Positions 10,126 to 22,316 of a DNA stretch of 64,000 nt are shown piece by piece. The translations under genes and the position numbers were made by a program. The stretch comes from Hirsutella rhossiliensis (taxonomy: Eukaryota > Ascomycota > Sordariomycetes > Hypocreales > Ophiocordycipitaceae). The DNA lies in contig NW_025408667.1 of NCBI RefSeq assembly GCF_020360975.1, forward strand, positions 7,812,001 to 7,876,000, written 5' to 3'. Position 1 is the stretch's first letter. Each line of letters opens with the position of its first letter. A model generated the notes under the pieces. The model had not been told where the DNA came from. It was given only the letters and a program-made list of their open reading frames with translations, and searched no databases.

Positions 10126-13101
10126 TCACAGTCCGTTGTCTGCGTAAAGCCATGATGCGGGTAGTCTGTCGGCACTGTGCTCGTCGTATGTGTGAGTCTA
10201 CTGTCTACTAGAACTAAAGAGCTGCTAATATCAGTAGAGCCAACTACGGCTCGACGAAAATACAATCATCTGCCTCAACATGTGCAGAATACAGCGTTTC
10301 CTGCTCTCGGCTGTCCTTTTCTACCTGTCGCCAAATGTCGGCCACGCCCTCCGTGTGTTGGCTAACGGATTGTCTCCCATCTCCTTCATGATCTGGGCTT
10401 CAACACGCTGATCTTCTGCATGGCTCCAGTCAAGGTATGCCATCATTTCTTCTTTCGTCCATGCTCTCAACCCCGTTGTAGTGGCGCAATGCCTGGACAT
10501 TTGTTTGTAGTCCATACACCATTCATAGCTTTGCTTGTCATACCTAGCTGGAAGCCTCATTGCCTTGCGGTATTGTTGGTTTGTCTTGATGCTGCCGGCC
10601 GGCTGCGCTGCATACCATGCGCTTCTTGCAGCGGTATAACTTTTGTGTATAGCTTCTGGTGAATCATATTTCGGCGGCGGTGGGGCTGGCAAGTCAGGTG
10701 AGATAGGTGGTGGCGATACCAGCAGCTCAGTGGCATCGCGGGGCGGACCCGGTACGGGCCCGGAATCTTGGTCACCGGGAAAGGTCGTGGCAACTGAACC
10801 TATTTCGGCGTGAAAGGACTGACCCGACTGGGCAGGAGGATGGTCTGGAGCTGTAGTGGGCAGAATTGTAAGGGTTCCTGCGACACTCCCAAATCCGTCG
10901 CCAGGGACGCATCAGTTGGCGGCTCAGTTGCAAGCTCTGGCTCCTGTGCGTCCAAAGCGGCTTGCACGTACTGGGATGACGGTACGATCTCCGATGGTGA
11001 CACCGATCGTGAATGCATCGACGACGTAGTCTCTTGAAGCAGCTCTCCAAAGCGCAGCGGGCAGGCTTTCGCGGTCATCCTATGACCAACCGTATGGCAC
11101 CTGCTGCATGTGGGTGGCGCTTTACGAGCCTCCTCGATACTCTCAAATGCACTGGGTTCTCTCCGAGTGCTCTGCTTGGGAATAGCCGAACTTGCTAAGG
11201 TCGACTCGATTCGCTGGCGCGGCTCTAGCAGCGGCCGGGAGTTCCATCCCGCTGCAGGTGCCAGTGCGTATGGAAGTGCTCAAGTAAGAGTACTTGTCCT
11301 TGCTCTTGCAAAGATTTTAGAGTGTGAAGGCAAGGCAGCCCGTGGGACTTGGTGAAAGCCCCCGTGCAAGTTGGCGGTGGGGGAGGATCTCTCCTACCAA
11401 GCATCTTCCGCTGCTCCTCCACCTTTCTCAGCGCTTCATGGGAGACCCAACCGCGCACTGAAGCGTATAAGGGCCCAGAGAGCTCAATTGGGACCCGAAT
11501 CTGCTGTCGGGCTTGATTCGATCTCAAGTCTGACAGTTGATTGAGTAACGCGTGCTTCATCGCCCTCCAAGCCTCGAAAAGATTTAGCGTGGACTTTTTG
11601 AGATGGGCCTTCAACAATGCATGTATGCCCTCCACGCGCGACGTGACTGTATTTCCAAAATGAGCATGTTGATCAACCCAAGCCTTAACAAGCTTTTCCT
11701 TATACCCTTCAAGCCAGAAAGTTTTGATGTATCCAACTTGTTTGAGGTGGTTGGGTAGGTACTTCTTCTCGAATTGCGTAGCTCGGTCCTTGAATGCTTC
11801 TTCGTTTGGTGCAGCCATGATCGAGTGCCAGAATTGGTAGAACTCAGACCAGCCGTTGCTCTCTGACGTATCAATTGTCTCTGCGTTTGTGGACTCCGGT
11901 TGGTCCTGGCGGACGAAGGCTGGCCGGCAATAGCGGAGGACGGCCTTGTTGGCATGCCACAGACAGAGTAGTGAGCAAGAAGTGGGAAAGGAAATGGCAA
12001 CGGCGTTCATACAGGCGATGCAGCGGTCTGTTAGGACGACAGAGGGTAAGCGGGCGCTATGGTGTTCGTACAGTGACCTCAGGCGATCCAACGCCCACAC
12101 GAAGTCAGCTTCGGTCTCCCCACCAAGGAATGCAAATGCTATGCAAAATGATCGCTGACAAGCATCTACTCCTATCATGTCGAGGAGCGGCATGCCGTGT
12201 TTGTTCGTCTTGTACGTGCAATCTAGCAACAAGACATCTGGGTATGCCTGGAGATACGTCAAGGACTCTGGATGAGCGAACAGAACTGCGGTCACTCGGC
12301 CGTCTTGGCCGAATTGGATCCGACTCCAAAACCCCTCCTGGTCGAGCTGACTGGCCAAAGCGTGAATTGAACTTTGCCCTTCGCATACATCTCTCTTGGT
12401 AGCTGCAATTCCATTGTAAATGTCTTGTTGTGTGGCAAGAGAATCGCAGTTCTGTCGTATATAGGTCCGAATATCTTTTGGGACAATGCCGGCATTAGAA
12501 AGGCGCGATAACTTTTCAATATCTTTCTCCGTCAACCTACGATGAGCAGGATGAGCAGAAGGGTGGCGACTGGGCGCGTGATTATGCAGGGAAAATCGTT
12601 TGTCTGGGCGGTGTCGCACAGCCCAAGATTGCCTGTCGGCTGATTCTTTGGCCAAAATCGAAAACTCACAGCCCGTCCCTCGGGTTGTTGTCTTTCGCTG
12701 ACGTTCTATCGACGGATTTGGGGTCGACAAGACCGGTCGCACGCGAAGGTCACTGTCTGTCTGCCACCCTTGGCTCTGGTGGACTTTCCGTTGTGAAGGC
12801 ATAGCCCCGCGTCGCAGCCCAAGCGTTGATCGAAATGAGGAGGTCATCGCGAGAGTCGTAGTCAAGTTCCGGTGGAAGACAGTCTTCGGCAAACGGTGCA
12901 GTCGGCCCGAGAGAAGGCGGACCCATTTTAACGGTCGCTACAGCATGTTTAAGCGGACGGGTGCTTTTGCTGAGGCGCGTTGTCGACCGTCAATAACACG
13001 CGCGGTCACCGGGCTCGCGTTCCCCTGCGACATCTGCTTAGTCATTGTCACGGTGCCCGCGAAATATTAGATTCGCGGGTACCGTGAGCCTATTGGCTCC
13101 C
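10062..13101 (-). mobile_element. MULE (Mutator-like) DNA transposon, complete (3040 bp)
   Basis: Both 64-bp terminal inverted repeats begin GGGAGCCAATAGGCTC, and the flanks carry the perfect 9-bp duplication GCTTCCGAG (10053-10061 and 13102-13110); 9-bp duplications are typical of Mutator-like elements. The single gene inside runs leftward and encodes a MULE transposase. The right end is only 145 bp from the proposed start codon of the TRAPPC12-like gene, so the element sits in that gene's promoter or leader and its transposase is transcribed away from it. Confidence 0.95.
10321..12892 (-). pseudogene. MULE transposase with C-terminal zinc knuckle (two apparent 1-nt frameshifts)
   Basis: The main frame (12892 to 11225, 555 codons) has an N-terminal FAR1-like zinc motif (C75 with H103-N-H105), then the MULE DDE domain: Asp224 in LLLDCTYKTNKHG, Asp289 in VVLTDRC, the CLWHANKAV motif at 310-318 and Glu421 in SRVEGIHALL. 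A SWIM-type finger (GLPCLH) follows near the end. The frame then stops, but a different frame continues in the same direction with a CCHC zinc knuckle (CSRCHTVGHRMTAKACP, about 11056-11113), and after another 1-nt shift near 10890 runs on to a stop at 10321. The C-terminal 120 residues are rich in charged helices. Read together, the gene was probably one protein of about 850 residues. The shifts may be real decay or base-calling errors. Confidence 0.85.
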
Positions 13102-13110
13102 GCTTCCGAG
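13038..13110. repeat. MULE right terminal inverted repeat and target duplication
   Basis: Inverted repeat 13038-13101, with two mismatches to the left copy, followed by GCTTCCGAG at 13102-13110. Confidence 0.95.
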
Positions 13111-13246
13111 TTAGCCGGCAAATACCCGAGTTCACGCCCGTACATGTACATGTACTTGAAGCTCACGACGTGACGGCTTCACCTCTCACCAGCGACGACG
13201 AAAGCAGGCCTCCTCGAGAGATGAAGGCTCCCATGAAGCAGGGCAA

Positions 13247-14823
13247 ATGAGTCAGCCGCAACGAGTCCCGTCACAGGGACACGCACGCAACAAGTCGTCT
13301 TCCACCAGATGTGAGTCGCGGCAAGGAGCGGCTGGACTTGATCAATGCATTACCATCATGGCCAAATCCCAGCTGACCAAGATTCTCAGCGTCGAGACCC
13401 AGATCCAGCACCAGGGGCCCTCTCGATGCCGCACAAGAGTTGGTCGCATGCGTCGCGCAAGCCAAGCCGCTTCTGACCAGCCCTTCCCAGTGACGGCCCA
13501 AAGTCGCCCTCGACGGCCCAGCTCAGCCCGACGGTCCAGCTGCCCCGGCGCAGCGCCTCGTCGGCCCGCCAGCGCCAGGATGCCGCGTCTCCCCAGCCCG
13601 GCGATGCCCGTCCCGGCAAGGACTTTTCCTTTCTGCTCCGTCCGGAAATCTACCACCCCATCACACAGCTCAACGTGCCCCCGGCCTTTCGCAACTCACC
13701 CAAGCAGCCGGACCCCCAGGTGCCGCTGGACCAGCTCCTCGAGCGCGGCCAGTTCAGGGCCGCGGCCATTGCGGCTGTCCAGGAGCTGACGGGCTCCGCC
13801 GCGGCGGCCAGCGGTCGTAATGGCGTCGATGCCCGCGATGCAAAGACCATCTTTGACCTGCTGTACACGCGGCTGGCCTGTCTGACGCTCATTGACGCGA
13901 CGCCGCTGGCGGCTCAGGAAGTCAAGGCCCTCGAGGACCTCAACAACCCCCGCATCTACGTCGACGAGGAAACAGGCCAGCACCTGGCCCCCTGGGAGCT
14001 GCGCGTCCTCAACGTGCGCCTCCAGGCTCTCGGCTTCGGCGACCACCGCAGGGCCGTTATGAGCTACCACGACCTCGCCCGAGAAGCACGGGTCCACATC
14101 TCAAAGGCCGCCGCCAGCCACGACGGCACCACGCGCGAGCTCTGGAGGTCGCGCCTGCACGAACTGGGCATCCAGGTCGCCGGGGCCCTCATCGACATGG
14201 ATGACCTGCCTGGCGCGGCGCACCACCTGGCCACCATGTCAGACGGCGGCGGAAACAAGAAGCTGGCGCTGTCGAGGGCGCTGCTGTGGCTGCACCTGGG
14301 CAGCGCGGCCAAGGCGCGGGAGTGCGCGGCCAGGTGCTCGGACAACGCCGCACAGACGGACACGCTCATCCAGGCGCTCTGCGACATGGCCGACGCCGAC
14401 TACGAGGCTGCCCTCGGCAAGTGGCAGGGACTGCACGACACGCTGGGCACCGGGGACGAGATGGTGGGCGTCAACACGGCCGTCTGCCTGCTCTACCTAG
14501 GCAGGATGCACGAGGCAAGTTTTTACTCTGCGAGCTCCCCGCGCCGCGGCAACCCCTTGCCCTGCGTAGAATGCGCGTAGGAGGCCGCTCGGCAGCAGAA
14601 TGAGACAAAGAGACTAATAACTAGACGGCAGGGCCGCGAGTTGCTCGAAGGGCTGGTGGGCGCGGGCGCGTCGTCGCACACGCTGCTCTTCAACCTGGCC
14701 ACCATGTACGAGCTGTGCACGGACAAGCACCGAAATCTTAAGACGAGGCTCGTGGAGCGCGTGGCCCGGCTGGACGAGTCGGCAGCGGGGTGGGAGAAGA
14801 TGAGTGCTGACTTTAAGCTGTGA
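13247..14823 (+). CDS. TRAPPC12-like TPR protein (TRAPP complex subunit), 3 exons
   Basis: The proposed exons are 13247-13310, 13481-14514 and 14632-14823, giving 429 residues. Intron 1 is GTGAGT...CAG. Intron 2 (14515-14631) has a GC donor (GAG|GCAAGT), branch ACTAATA and a CAG acceptor; splicing it joins MHE to GRELLEG in frame and leads into the conserved end LFNLATMYELCTD...GWEKMSADFKL. That C-terminus and the preceding helical repeats (LLWLHLGSAAKARECA, AALGKWQGL) match TRAPPC12/TTC15, a TPR subunit of the metazoan and filamentous-fungal TRAPPIII complex that acts as Rab exchange factor in ER-Golgi and autophagy traffic. The N-terminal 110 residues are low-complexity. Intron 1 is the least certain part; an in-frame stop just before its acceptor requires a splice there. 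Confidence 0.8.
14515..14631 (+). other. GC-AG intron in the TRAPPC12-like gene
   Basis: The donor reads GAG|GCAAGT and the acceptor GACGGCAG. No GT donor in the neighbourhood keeps the frame, while the GC donor restores it exactly (GAG GGC CGC GAG). Read-through would end the protein at a stop at 14578-14580 and lose 64 conserved residues. Confidence 0.75.
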
Positions 14824-15330
14824 CGGTCTGGCAGCCGATGTGCTGGATCCATGGTCTGCCGGGTGCCTTGTGAGGTGTTATTTACGGGGGATAAGAACCT
14901 GGGACTGGCAGCGATTTTCATCTGATGTCGGCGATGATGCTTCCTCTCAGTTGCAAATTTTGTAGATGCCATTGGATGACCTCGGGATTTGATTAGTGCT
15001 GCTTGCCGGCTCCAAAACAGCCATGGACACGGCCAGTCTTGGTATAGTGCTGCAACGGCCAATTATCAAGGAGACGGCGGCAGCTTTCTTTGGTAGAAAC
15101 ATGTGTGTTCGAAAGTGGCAGCGGTGCTGTGCTTGACGCCCTAACGCCCTTCCGACCCTCCCTTTCATCAATCACCCCCCCTTTCATCAATACATCCATC
15201 CATCCAGCCAACACGCGACAACGTCAAGAGCACGGCGTGAGAAAACTGGATGAGAGACAGCACGTGGTGAGGTGCTGGACAGAGAATGGACCAGTCTTGG
15301 TAGCTCAAGTCTTGGTAACTCCTTCGGTCC
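14824..15330. other. Convergent 3' intergenic region (TRAPPC12-like / DPM1)
   Basis: It separates the 3' ends of two convergent genes and presumably holds both 3' untranslated regions. Pyrimidine-rich at 15155-15200. No gene seen. Confidence 0.6.
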
Positions 15331-17128
<1,798 letters not shown>

Positions 17129-18359
17129 ATGCTACCCCTCCTCGTCCTCGCCGCGACGCTCGGCACCGTCCGGGCACTCCTGGTCCCCGGTCCCCTGGGC
17201 CCCTTTCCCGTCGCCATGCGAGTCCAGGAGCTGACCGACGAGAGTCGCTGGGACCCGTATGCCCCCGCGCACGAGGCTCACAGGAGGCGCATCCTCGTCT
17301 CCGTCTTCCTGCCCCTCGAGCCGGGGCACCCCGCCAAGACACCCGTCCAAGTAGTCCCTTACATGCCGCCCGCGACCGCCGCCCAGTTCGGACAGCTGGC
17401 TAGCACGCTGACCCCGCTGGCCGACGACTTTTTCTCGCGCTTCTCCATCGAGTATCACCGGCTTCCCCCAGCCCAGAACCGGCCCAAGGACGGCCCGAAG
17501 CCTCGGTATCCCGTCGTCCTCTTCTCGCCCGGGCTCGAGGGCTCGAGGCTCGGATACAGCGCCGGTGCCAGGGCGCTGGCCAGCCAGGGCTACGTCGTCA
17601 TTACCGTTGATCATCCCTACGATGCGTCCATTGTGGAGTTTCCGGATGGCTCCGTGGTGCACGCGGTCGACATATCCACAATTCCCGATGCCATCCGGGC
17701 CATTGAGGTGAGTCGAATGCGGCGCCGGCCGAGTCCTGCAGGGTCTGACGTGAGAGCCGCTTGATCAGGTTCGCGCTGCAGATATTTCCTTCATCATCGA
17801 CCGGTTGCACGATCCGTCAGCCCTGCAGCAGCTCACGGGATGCTTCCCCGGCGAGGTCGACGTAGCCAAGGTGGCCATGTACGGGCACTCGTTGGGGGGG
17901 GCAACCGTGGCGGCAGCCATGCTCAAAGACGAACGCATCCTGGGCGGCATGAACTTGGACGGCCACATCTTCGGCCCCGTCGCCCACAAGGGCTTCGACC
18001 GGCCGTTTGCCCTCGTCGGCGTCCCGGGCCACGGGCCGGCGCCCAACTCGAGCTGGCCCGAGCTGTACTCTCACCTCCGGGGCCCCAAGTTGGAGCTGGC
18101 CGTGGCCAAGACGCAGCACTACTCGTTTACCGACGCGCCGCTGCTGGTGACGGCGCTGCGGATTCCCGACAAGGATAGGGCGGCGATCGAGGCCGTGGTT
18201 GGGAGCATGAATGGCTGGCGGATGCAGCGGACCGTGCTAGGCATCGTGACGGCCTTTTTGGACTTGGTCTTTAATGGGAACGCCGAGGAAGTGCGCAACC
18301 TGGGCAACGAGTTTTGCGATGTGTCCATGGTCAAGAGTTGGCTGCCAGGGAGACGTTGA
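17129..18359 (+). CDS. Secreted PAF-acetylhydrolase-like serine hydrolase
   Basis: Two exons, 17129-17707 and 17769-18359 (389 residues), separated by a 61-bp intron (GTGAGT...GATCAG). The N-terminus MLPLLVLAATLGTVRA is a signal peptide. The alpha/beta-hydrolase core carries the nucleophile elbow GHSLGG (Ser234), a candidate Asp257 (NLDGH) and His310 in TQHYSFTD, a layout matching plasma/type II PAF acetylhydrolases (PF03403), which release short acyl groups from phospholipids. The substrate here is unknown. The stop codon TGA (18357-18359) is the last three bases of the 8-bp target duplication of the hAT element that follows at once, so the coding region is complete but its original 3' untranslated region now lies 16 kb away. 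Confidence 0.85.
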
Positions 18360-18370
18360 TAGGGCTGATA
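18352..18370. repeat. hAT copy 2 left end: target duplication and terminal inverted repeat
   Basis: GACGTTGA (18352-18359) followed by TAGGGCTGATA (18360-18370). The duplication includes the stop codon of the hydrolase gene. Confidence 0.95.
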
Positions 18371-20404
18371 TTTGAAGATTTTGAAGTCGAATCGGCCTCG
18401 GGACCCTTGAATTGAATGAAGCCGAATCGGGTAAGGTCTTCAAATTCGACGAATCAAAAATCAGGAGTCTTCATTCAATTCATTCATAAAAATTGTGAAT
18501 GAATGGCGATATGGTCGAAACGTAAGGCGAAAAAATTATCACCCGCTTCGCGGCCAAGGGACATACAGGAGGAAAGGGTCAATACCCGAAGCCACCCACC
18601 AAGGGCCTCTTCCTGTTCTTCCTCGGCAGGCTCACATACACATCAATAAACAAGCTGCTTTGACCCCATCATTAAGGGGTTTGCCCCGCGCGGACACGGT
18701 AACTTCGAGTTCGGCCGCGCTTGTGATGACGCTCTGCGTATTTAAAAGTCTGTTGTGCGTGTTTCAGTTGGATTCCACCGTCCACACTCCACTGGCAAAA
18801 TCCTAGTCCCGCGCCGCCCGCGTCTGGCGGGGGGCGTCGCTGGGGAAATCGAGGCGAAGGACGGCAGTTAGGGCGTCCATATATTGTGGTATAACGACCC
18901 TAACAGTGCCTGATACGCCACCGTTTCAGCAATCTTGCCACCCTATACGGAGTATTAAAAAAACACCATGAAGCTCATGAACAGTGCCATTTTATAATGC
19001 ACATGATTTAAATGTAGTGCCGCTCGAATGTTCTGGATTTTCTCGTTCGGATGATATAACCCTCGATAGTTACATGTCGTTAACATTTGCTCAAGAAATG
19101 CCACATCATCTTGAAGGCAATCAATGGATAGCCCATTTTTTGGTTGGAATACTACATTTCAAGCACATATTAAGCTCGGCAACCCATATTCTGGATATAT
19201 AATATAATAATTATACCGCTGTACAGCCCCAGCAAGCTGATTCGAAAACGCGTTCAGATCCTCAACATCTCAATACTGCGCGAACAATTGGAAGTGACAC
19301 GAATCGAGTCAGCTCGCGATTTGGAGGCTGTTAGGGACTTATCTACTCCTCGAGCCCAATATGACTGCTACTTGTTTGTCCATACAAATTAGCCGATCAG
19401 GAAGTACCCGAAAAATCTGCATGATAAGGATATATTGTGCCAACTAGCCGCGTTCAGACGCGTTATTTCCGCTCAGTTGACCACCTGTTAATTCTACTGC
19501 TGTCGGAAAGACAGGGTCGTCAGCCCATCCACCTTTGCCTGCGTGGCGCAACGGTCTTCGCGACAACTGCCACGACATTATTTTACCACGACCTCGCCTA
19601 ATTCCTGCTTCGATATTCCGACAGCGGCTTCGGATCAGCCCCCGAATCAACGCCCTGACCGACGACCTATCCTACCCGTTCAACCCCGACTCCTTGACAC
19701 TTTATTGTGGTTTATTTGGTGTCGTTCCGACTACCTGTGTCGCGTCCATTCTCGAGCCTTTCAGCCAAGATCAGGTAAAACTTCATTACTCTCCAATCTA
19801 CCCTCCTTATTTAATTACCTTACGAGTGGATAGCTAATTATAACATGATACGTAGTATGGCCCTGCTGAAACAAAAACATCTGCCGCAGCGAATTTCTTT
19901 GCTCCAAGGACCCGGCGTAAATTGCCAACGCAGAATTATGCCCGCATCGAACGTCCTCAATTCAACCTCGAATCCGCGCGCGCGCTGATTCTAGCGCAAC
20001 TCCGGCTCCTTCCTCTCCTCTTCCAACTGGCGAAGATACAATTGTCTGCGCGCCCCCGGGTCATCCTGACTGTGAGTCAGATGATGACATGCCCGACGCG
20101 GATACACCAGAGCCGCCATTGAACAGTAGTCATATGACGCTCGCAGAGAAAGCCGGACTTATCAAGAAGTGGGCCGACAACAAACAAAAGCATGTTCGCA
20201 AGAAGAGAGACAAGAACAGCCACGTCTATTGGTATATGCAGAGGGAAGCTATAGACAGAAGCTTTTACTCAGAGGATAAGGATGGGCCGAAGATCTTCCA
20301 AGAGTTCCGGTGGACTTGTATAGAGTGCCTTCAAAATCCCAATACTCTTCGGAAGAGATTCCAGGTCCTCGAATCGAACCGCCGAGGGGTTACCTCTGGC
20401 ATGG

Positions 20405-20695
20405 GAGACTCTCAGCAAGCTGAGAGCGCGGGCGGAAGGATAAGGGCAGGCACAATTGAGTCCAAACGATGATGCATGTTTTTTATCTATCTGTGCGACA
20501 TTGAGGGGGTATTTATACGAATAGATACCAATCTGGGACCCGTGGTGGCCCTGAATCAGTGCCAATTCCGTGTATCCCGATTAGGCAATGTTCCTCTACT
20601 GTATCGATACCTGACTCAAGTCCTTGTGTCTGACCTGCCTCTTTCACCGGAGTTTATACGTGTGCGGATTAGACCGTCAGTCTGCTCCTCTGACA
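20405..20695. repeat. Copia target duplication and left LTR (3' LTR of a minus-strand element)
   Basis: GAGAC (20405-20409) precedes the LTR 20410-20695 (286 bp), which on the minus strand starts TGTCAGAGG and ends with the short palindrome CTCAGC-TT-GCTGAG. It differs from the other LTR only by five one-base homopolymer length changes. A purine-rich tract (AGGCAAAGGGG on the minus strand) abuts it inside, as expected for the polypurine tract. Confidence 0.95.
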
Positions 20696-20998
20696 CACCC
20701 CTTTGCCTCGGTCTCACTGGGTGAGTGAGGCAAACAAGCAAAAGAGACAGACGAATCATCCAATCTTATCAAATATCCAGCGAGTGAGGCTACTACCGTT
20801 GAGGGAGATGCTCTTCATGATGTCTTCCTTGGTGTTGTGACCAGGAGCATTTTAACAAGTCAATACCAGCAAAATGATGGGTCCATCCTGTGCCTGGGTG
20901 ATGCTCGGAGAGCATCTATATCTCTCTGGGTGGTGATACTGTCGAAACTGTCCTCCGGCGCATCGGCTTCAATTGGTGCCACCGGTCTCCTTGCATCC

Positions 20999-21639
20999 CT
21001 AGCTGCTTGACAAAAGCTTCGTGCTTTTGCTGGGAAGGGCCTTTGTCATTCCATCAGCGGGATTCTCCGTAGACTTGATCCATGTGATCTGGAGTCTTTC
21101 TTCCTGAACCTCCTGTCGAAGCCAGTGACGATGGATATCGATGTGCTTAAGGTTCGTCTTGAGCTTTGCGCTTAGTTCAGTCAGGAGCCTGATGGTCTGC
21201 AGGTTATCGCACCATAGCTCATTGGTGCCTTCTACCTTGATGTCAAGCTCTTTAATTAGCCGGGAAAATTGCATTTGCTCCTTCGCCGCGCTTGACAGGG
21301 CCAGCAATTCGGCCTCTGTGGACGACGTCGTCACAGTCGCTTGTTTCGTAGCCTTCCAGTCAACGGGTCCGCCTAGAAACAAGAAGACATATCCCTGTGA
21401 GGATTTTCGAGTCTCCGGGTTGTCTGCAAAGGATGAATCAGAAGCGCAGAGGAACCTGCGTTCAGCTTCTTTGACTGAGAAGCAGATGCAGCGATCTCTC
21501 GTGTGATAGAGGTATGCCAGGCATCTCCTGGCCTCTCTCCTATGCTTCGGGCCCGGGTTATGGCTGAATTGTGCCAGTTTTCCAACCGGGAACGCACCGT
21601 CGGGTCTGGTGTGAATCGCTGGGTGAAGAATTGAGCCAA
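20999..21639 (-). pseudogene. Copia pol, RNase H end (split from RT by the gypsy insertion)
   Basis: The frame 21382-20999 contains the copia RNase H blocks VTTSSTEAELLALSSAAKE, LWCDNLQTIRLL, KHIDIHRHWLRQEV and WIKSTENPADGMTKALP, close to the end of pol. A shifted upstream frame (to about 21639) carries the connection region with RARSIGERPGDAWH. The first part of pol lies at 27535 and beyond. Confidence 0.9.
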
Positions 21640-21718
21640 TTAGAGAGAGATATTGATGAACCTCGTCCCTAGTAGCCGTCTTCTCGTATGGCTTGAGCTC
21701 TTCGGTCGTTATCGGGAT

Positions 21719-21897
21719 CTGGGTGTTACGGGGTCAGCACTGTTGGCACAGGTGCTGGGCGTAATTGATGTAAATTGAGCTACAAAGAGTGTAAAGGGGA
21801 GACGTGTCTACATCGCTCCCTTTAGGAGTCGTGTCCGTGGCGCTCGCACGTGACTAGTCTGGCCATGCCAGATCTACACATCGGGGCGTAGCCCACA
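21719..21897. repeat. Gypsy target duplication and left LTR (3' LTR of a minus-strand element)
   Basis: CTGGG (21719-21723) precedes the LTR 21724-21897 (174 bp), TGTTACGG...CCCACA. It is identical to the right LTR except at the last few bases (CCCACA against CCCCTTACA). A purine-rich tract (GAGAGGAGTAGGGG on the minus strand) borders it inside. Confidence 0.93.
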
Positions 21898-21904
21898 TTA
21901 GCCC

Positions 21905-22310
21905 CTACTCCTCTCTGGCGCTGGTGCCCTTTTCCTGTTCCTGGTCCCCTACAACGATCGTAGGGCCGTCGTCTATAGGGTCTGGTGCCGTTACTATCGA
22001 CGGGGCGTCGCCATTAGTCCTAGCCCGTAGTGGTCCGCGTATTCTCTTGCCCTGTATCTGCAGCTGTGGTTGTATTCCTTCGACTTGCCCCTGGATTTGG
22101 GCCGGCTGTGCTTCCGTTGCCACTCGTCGGTGCTGGTATGGTCCATCGTTTTCGAGAGCCGGGCCGTATCTCTGTTCGTACTTATCCAAGGCCGCTGTCT
22201 GTTGCATATTGTCTAAAGAGGTCCAGGTCGGGTCTTGCCAACCTTGCCAGCGTACAAGGACTTCCGCCTACGGCCGCGGCCGGTTCTCTTCCACCTAGCG
22301 CATAGTATTT
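21905..22310 (-). pseudogene. Gypsy pol C-terminus: chromodomain, frame-shifted
   Basis: After the integrase, minus-strand frames show VEEILCAR and then, in another frame, VLVRWQGWQDPTWTSLDNM. Together these form the aromatic-rich core of a chromodomain, used by chromoviruses to target heterochromatin. A single-base shift near 22265 separates the two parts. A Q/R-rich tail follows to a stop near 21905. Confidence 0.75.
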
Positions 22311-22316
22311 CCTCTA

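Noticed and set aside
13247..13789. 180-codon uninterrupted frame at the start of the TRAPPC12-like gene
   Set aside because: After the first 21 codons it is Arg/Ser/Pro-rich and in a different frame from the conserved body; splicing at 13310/13481 gives a better model.
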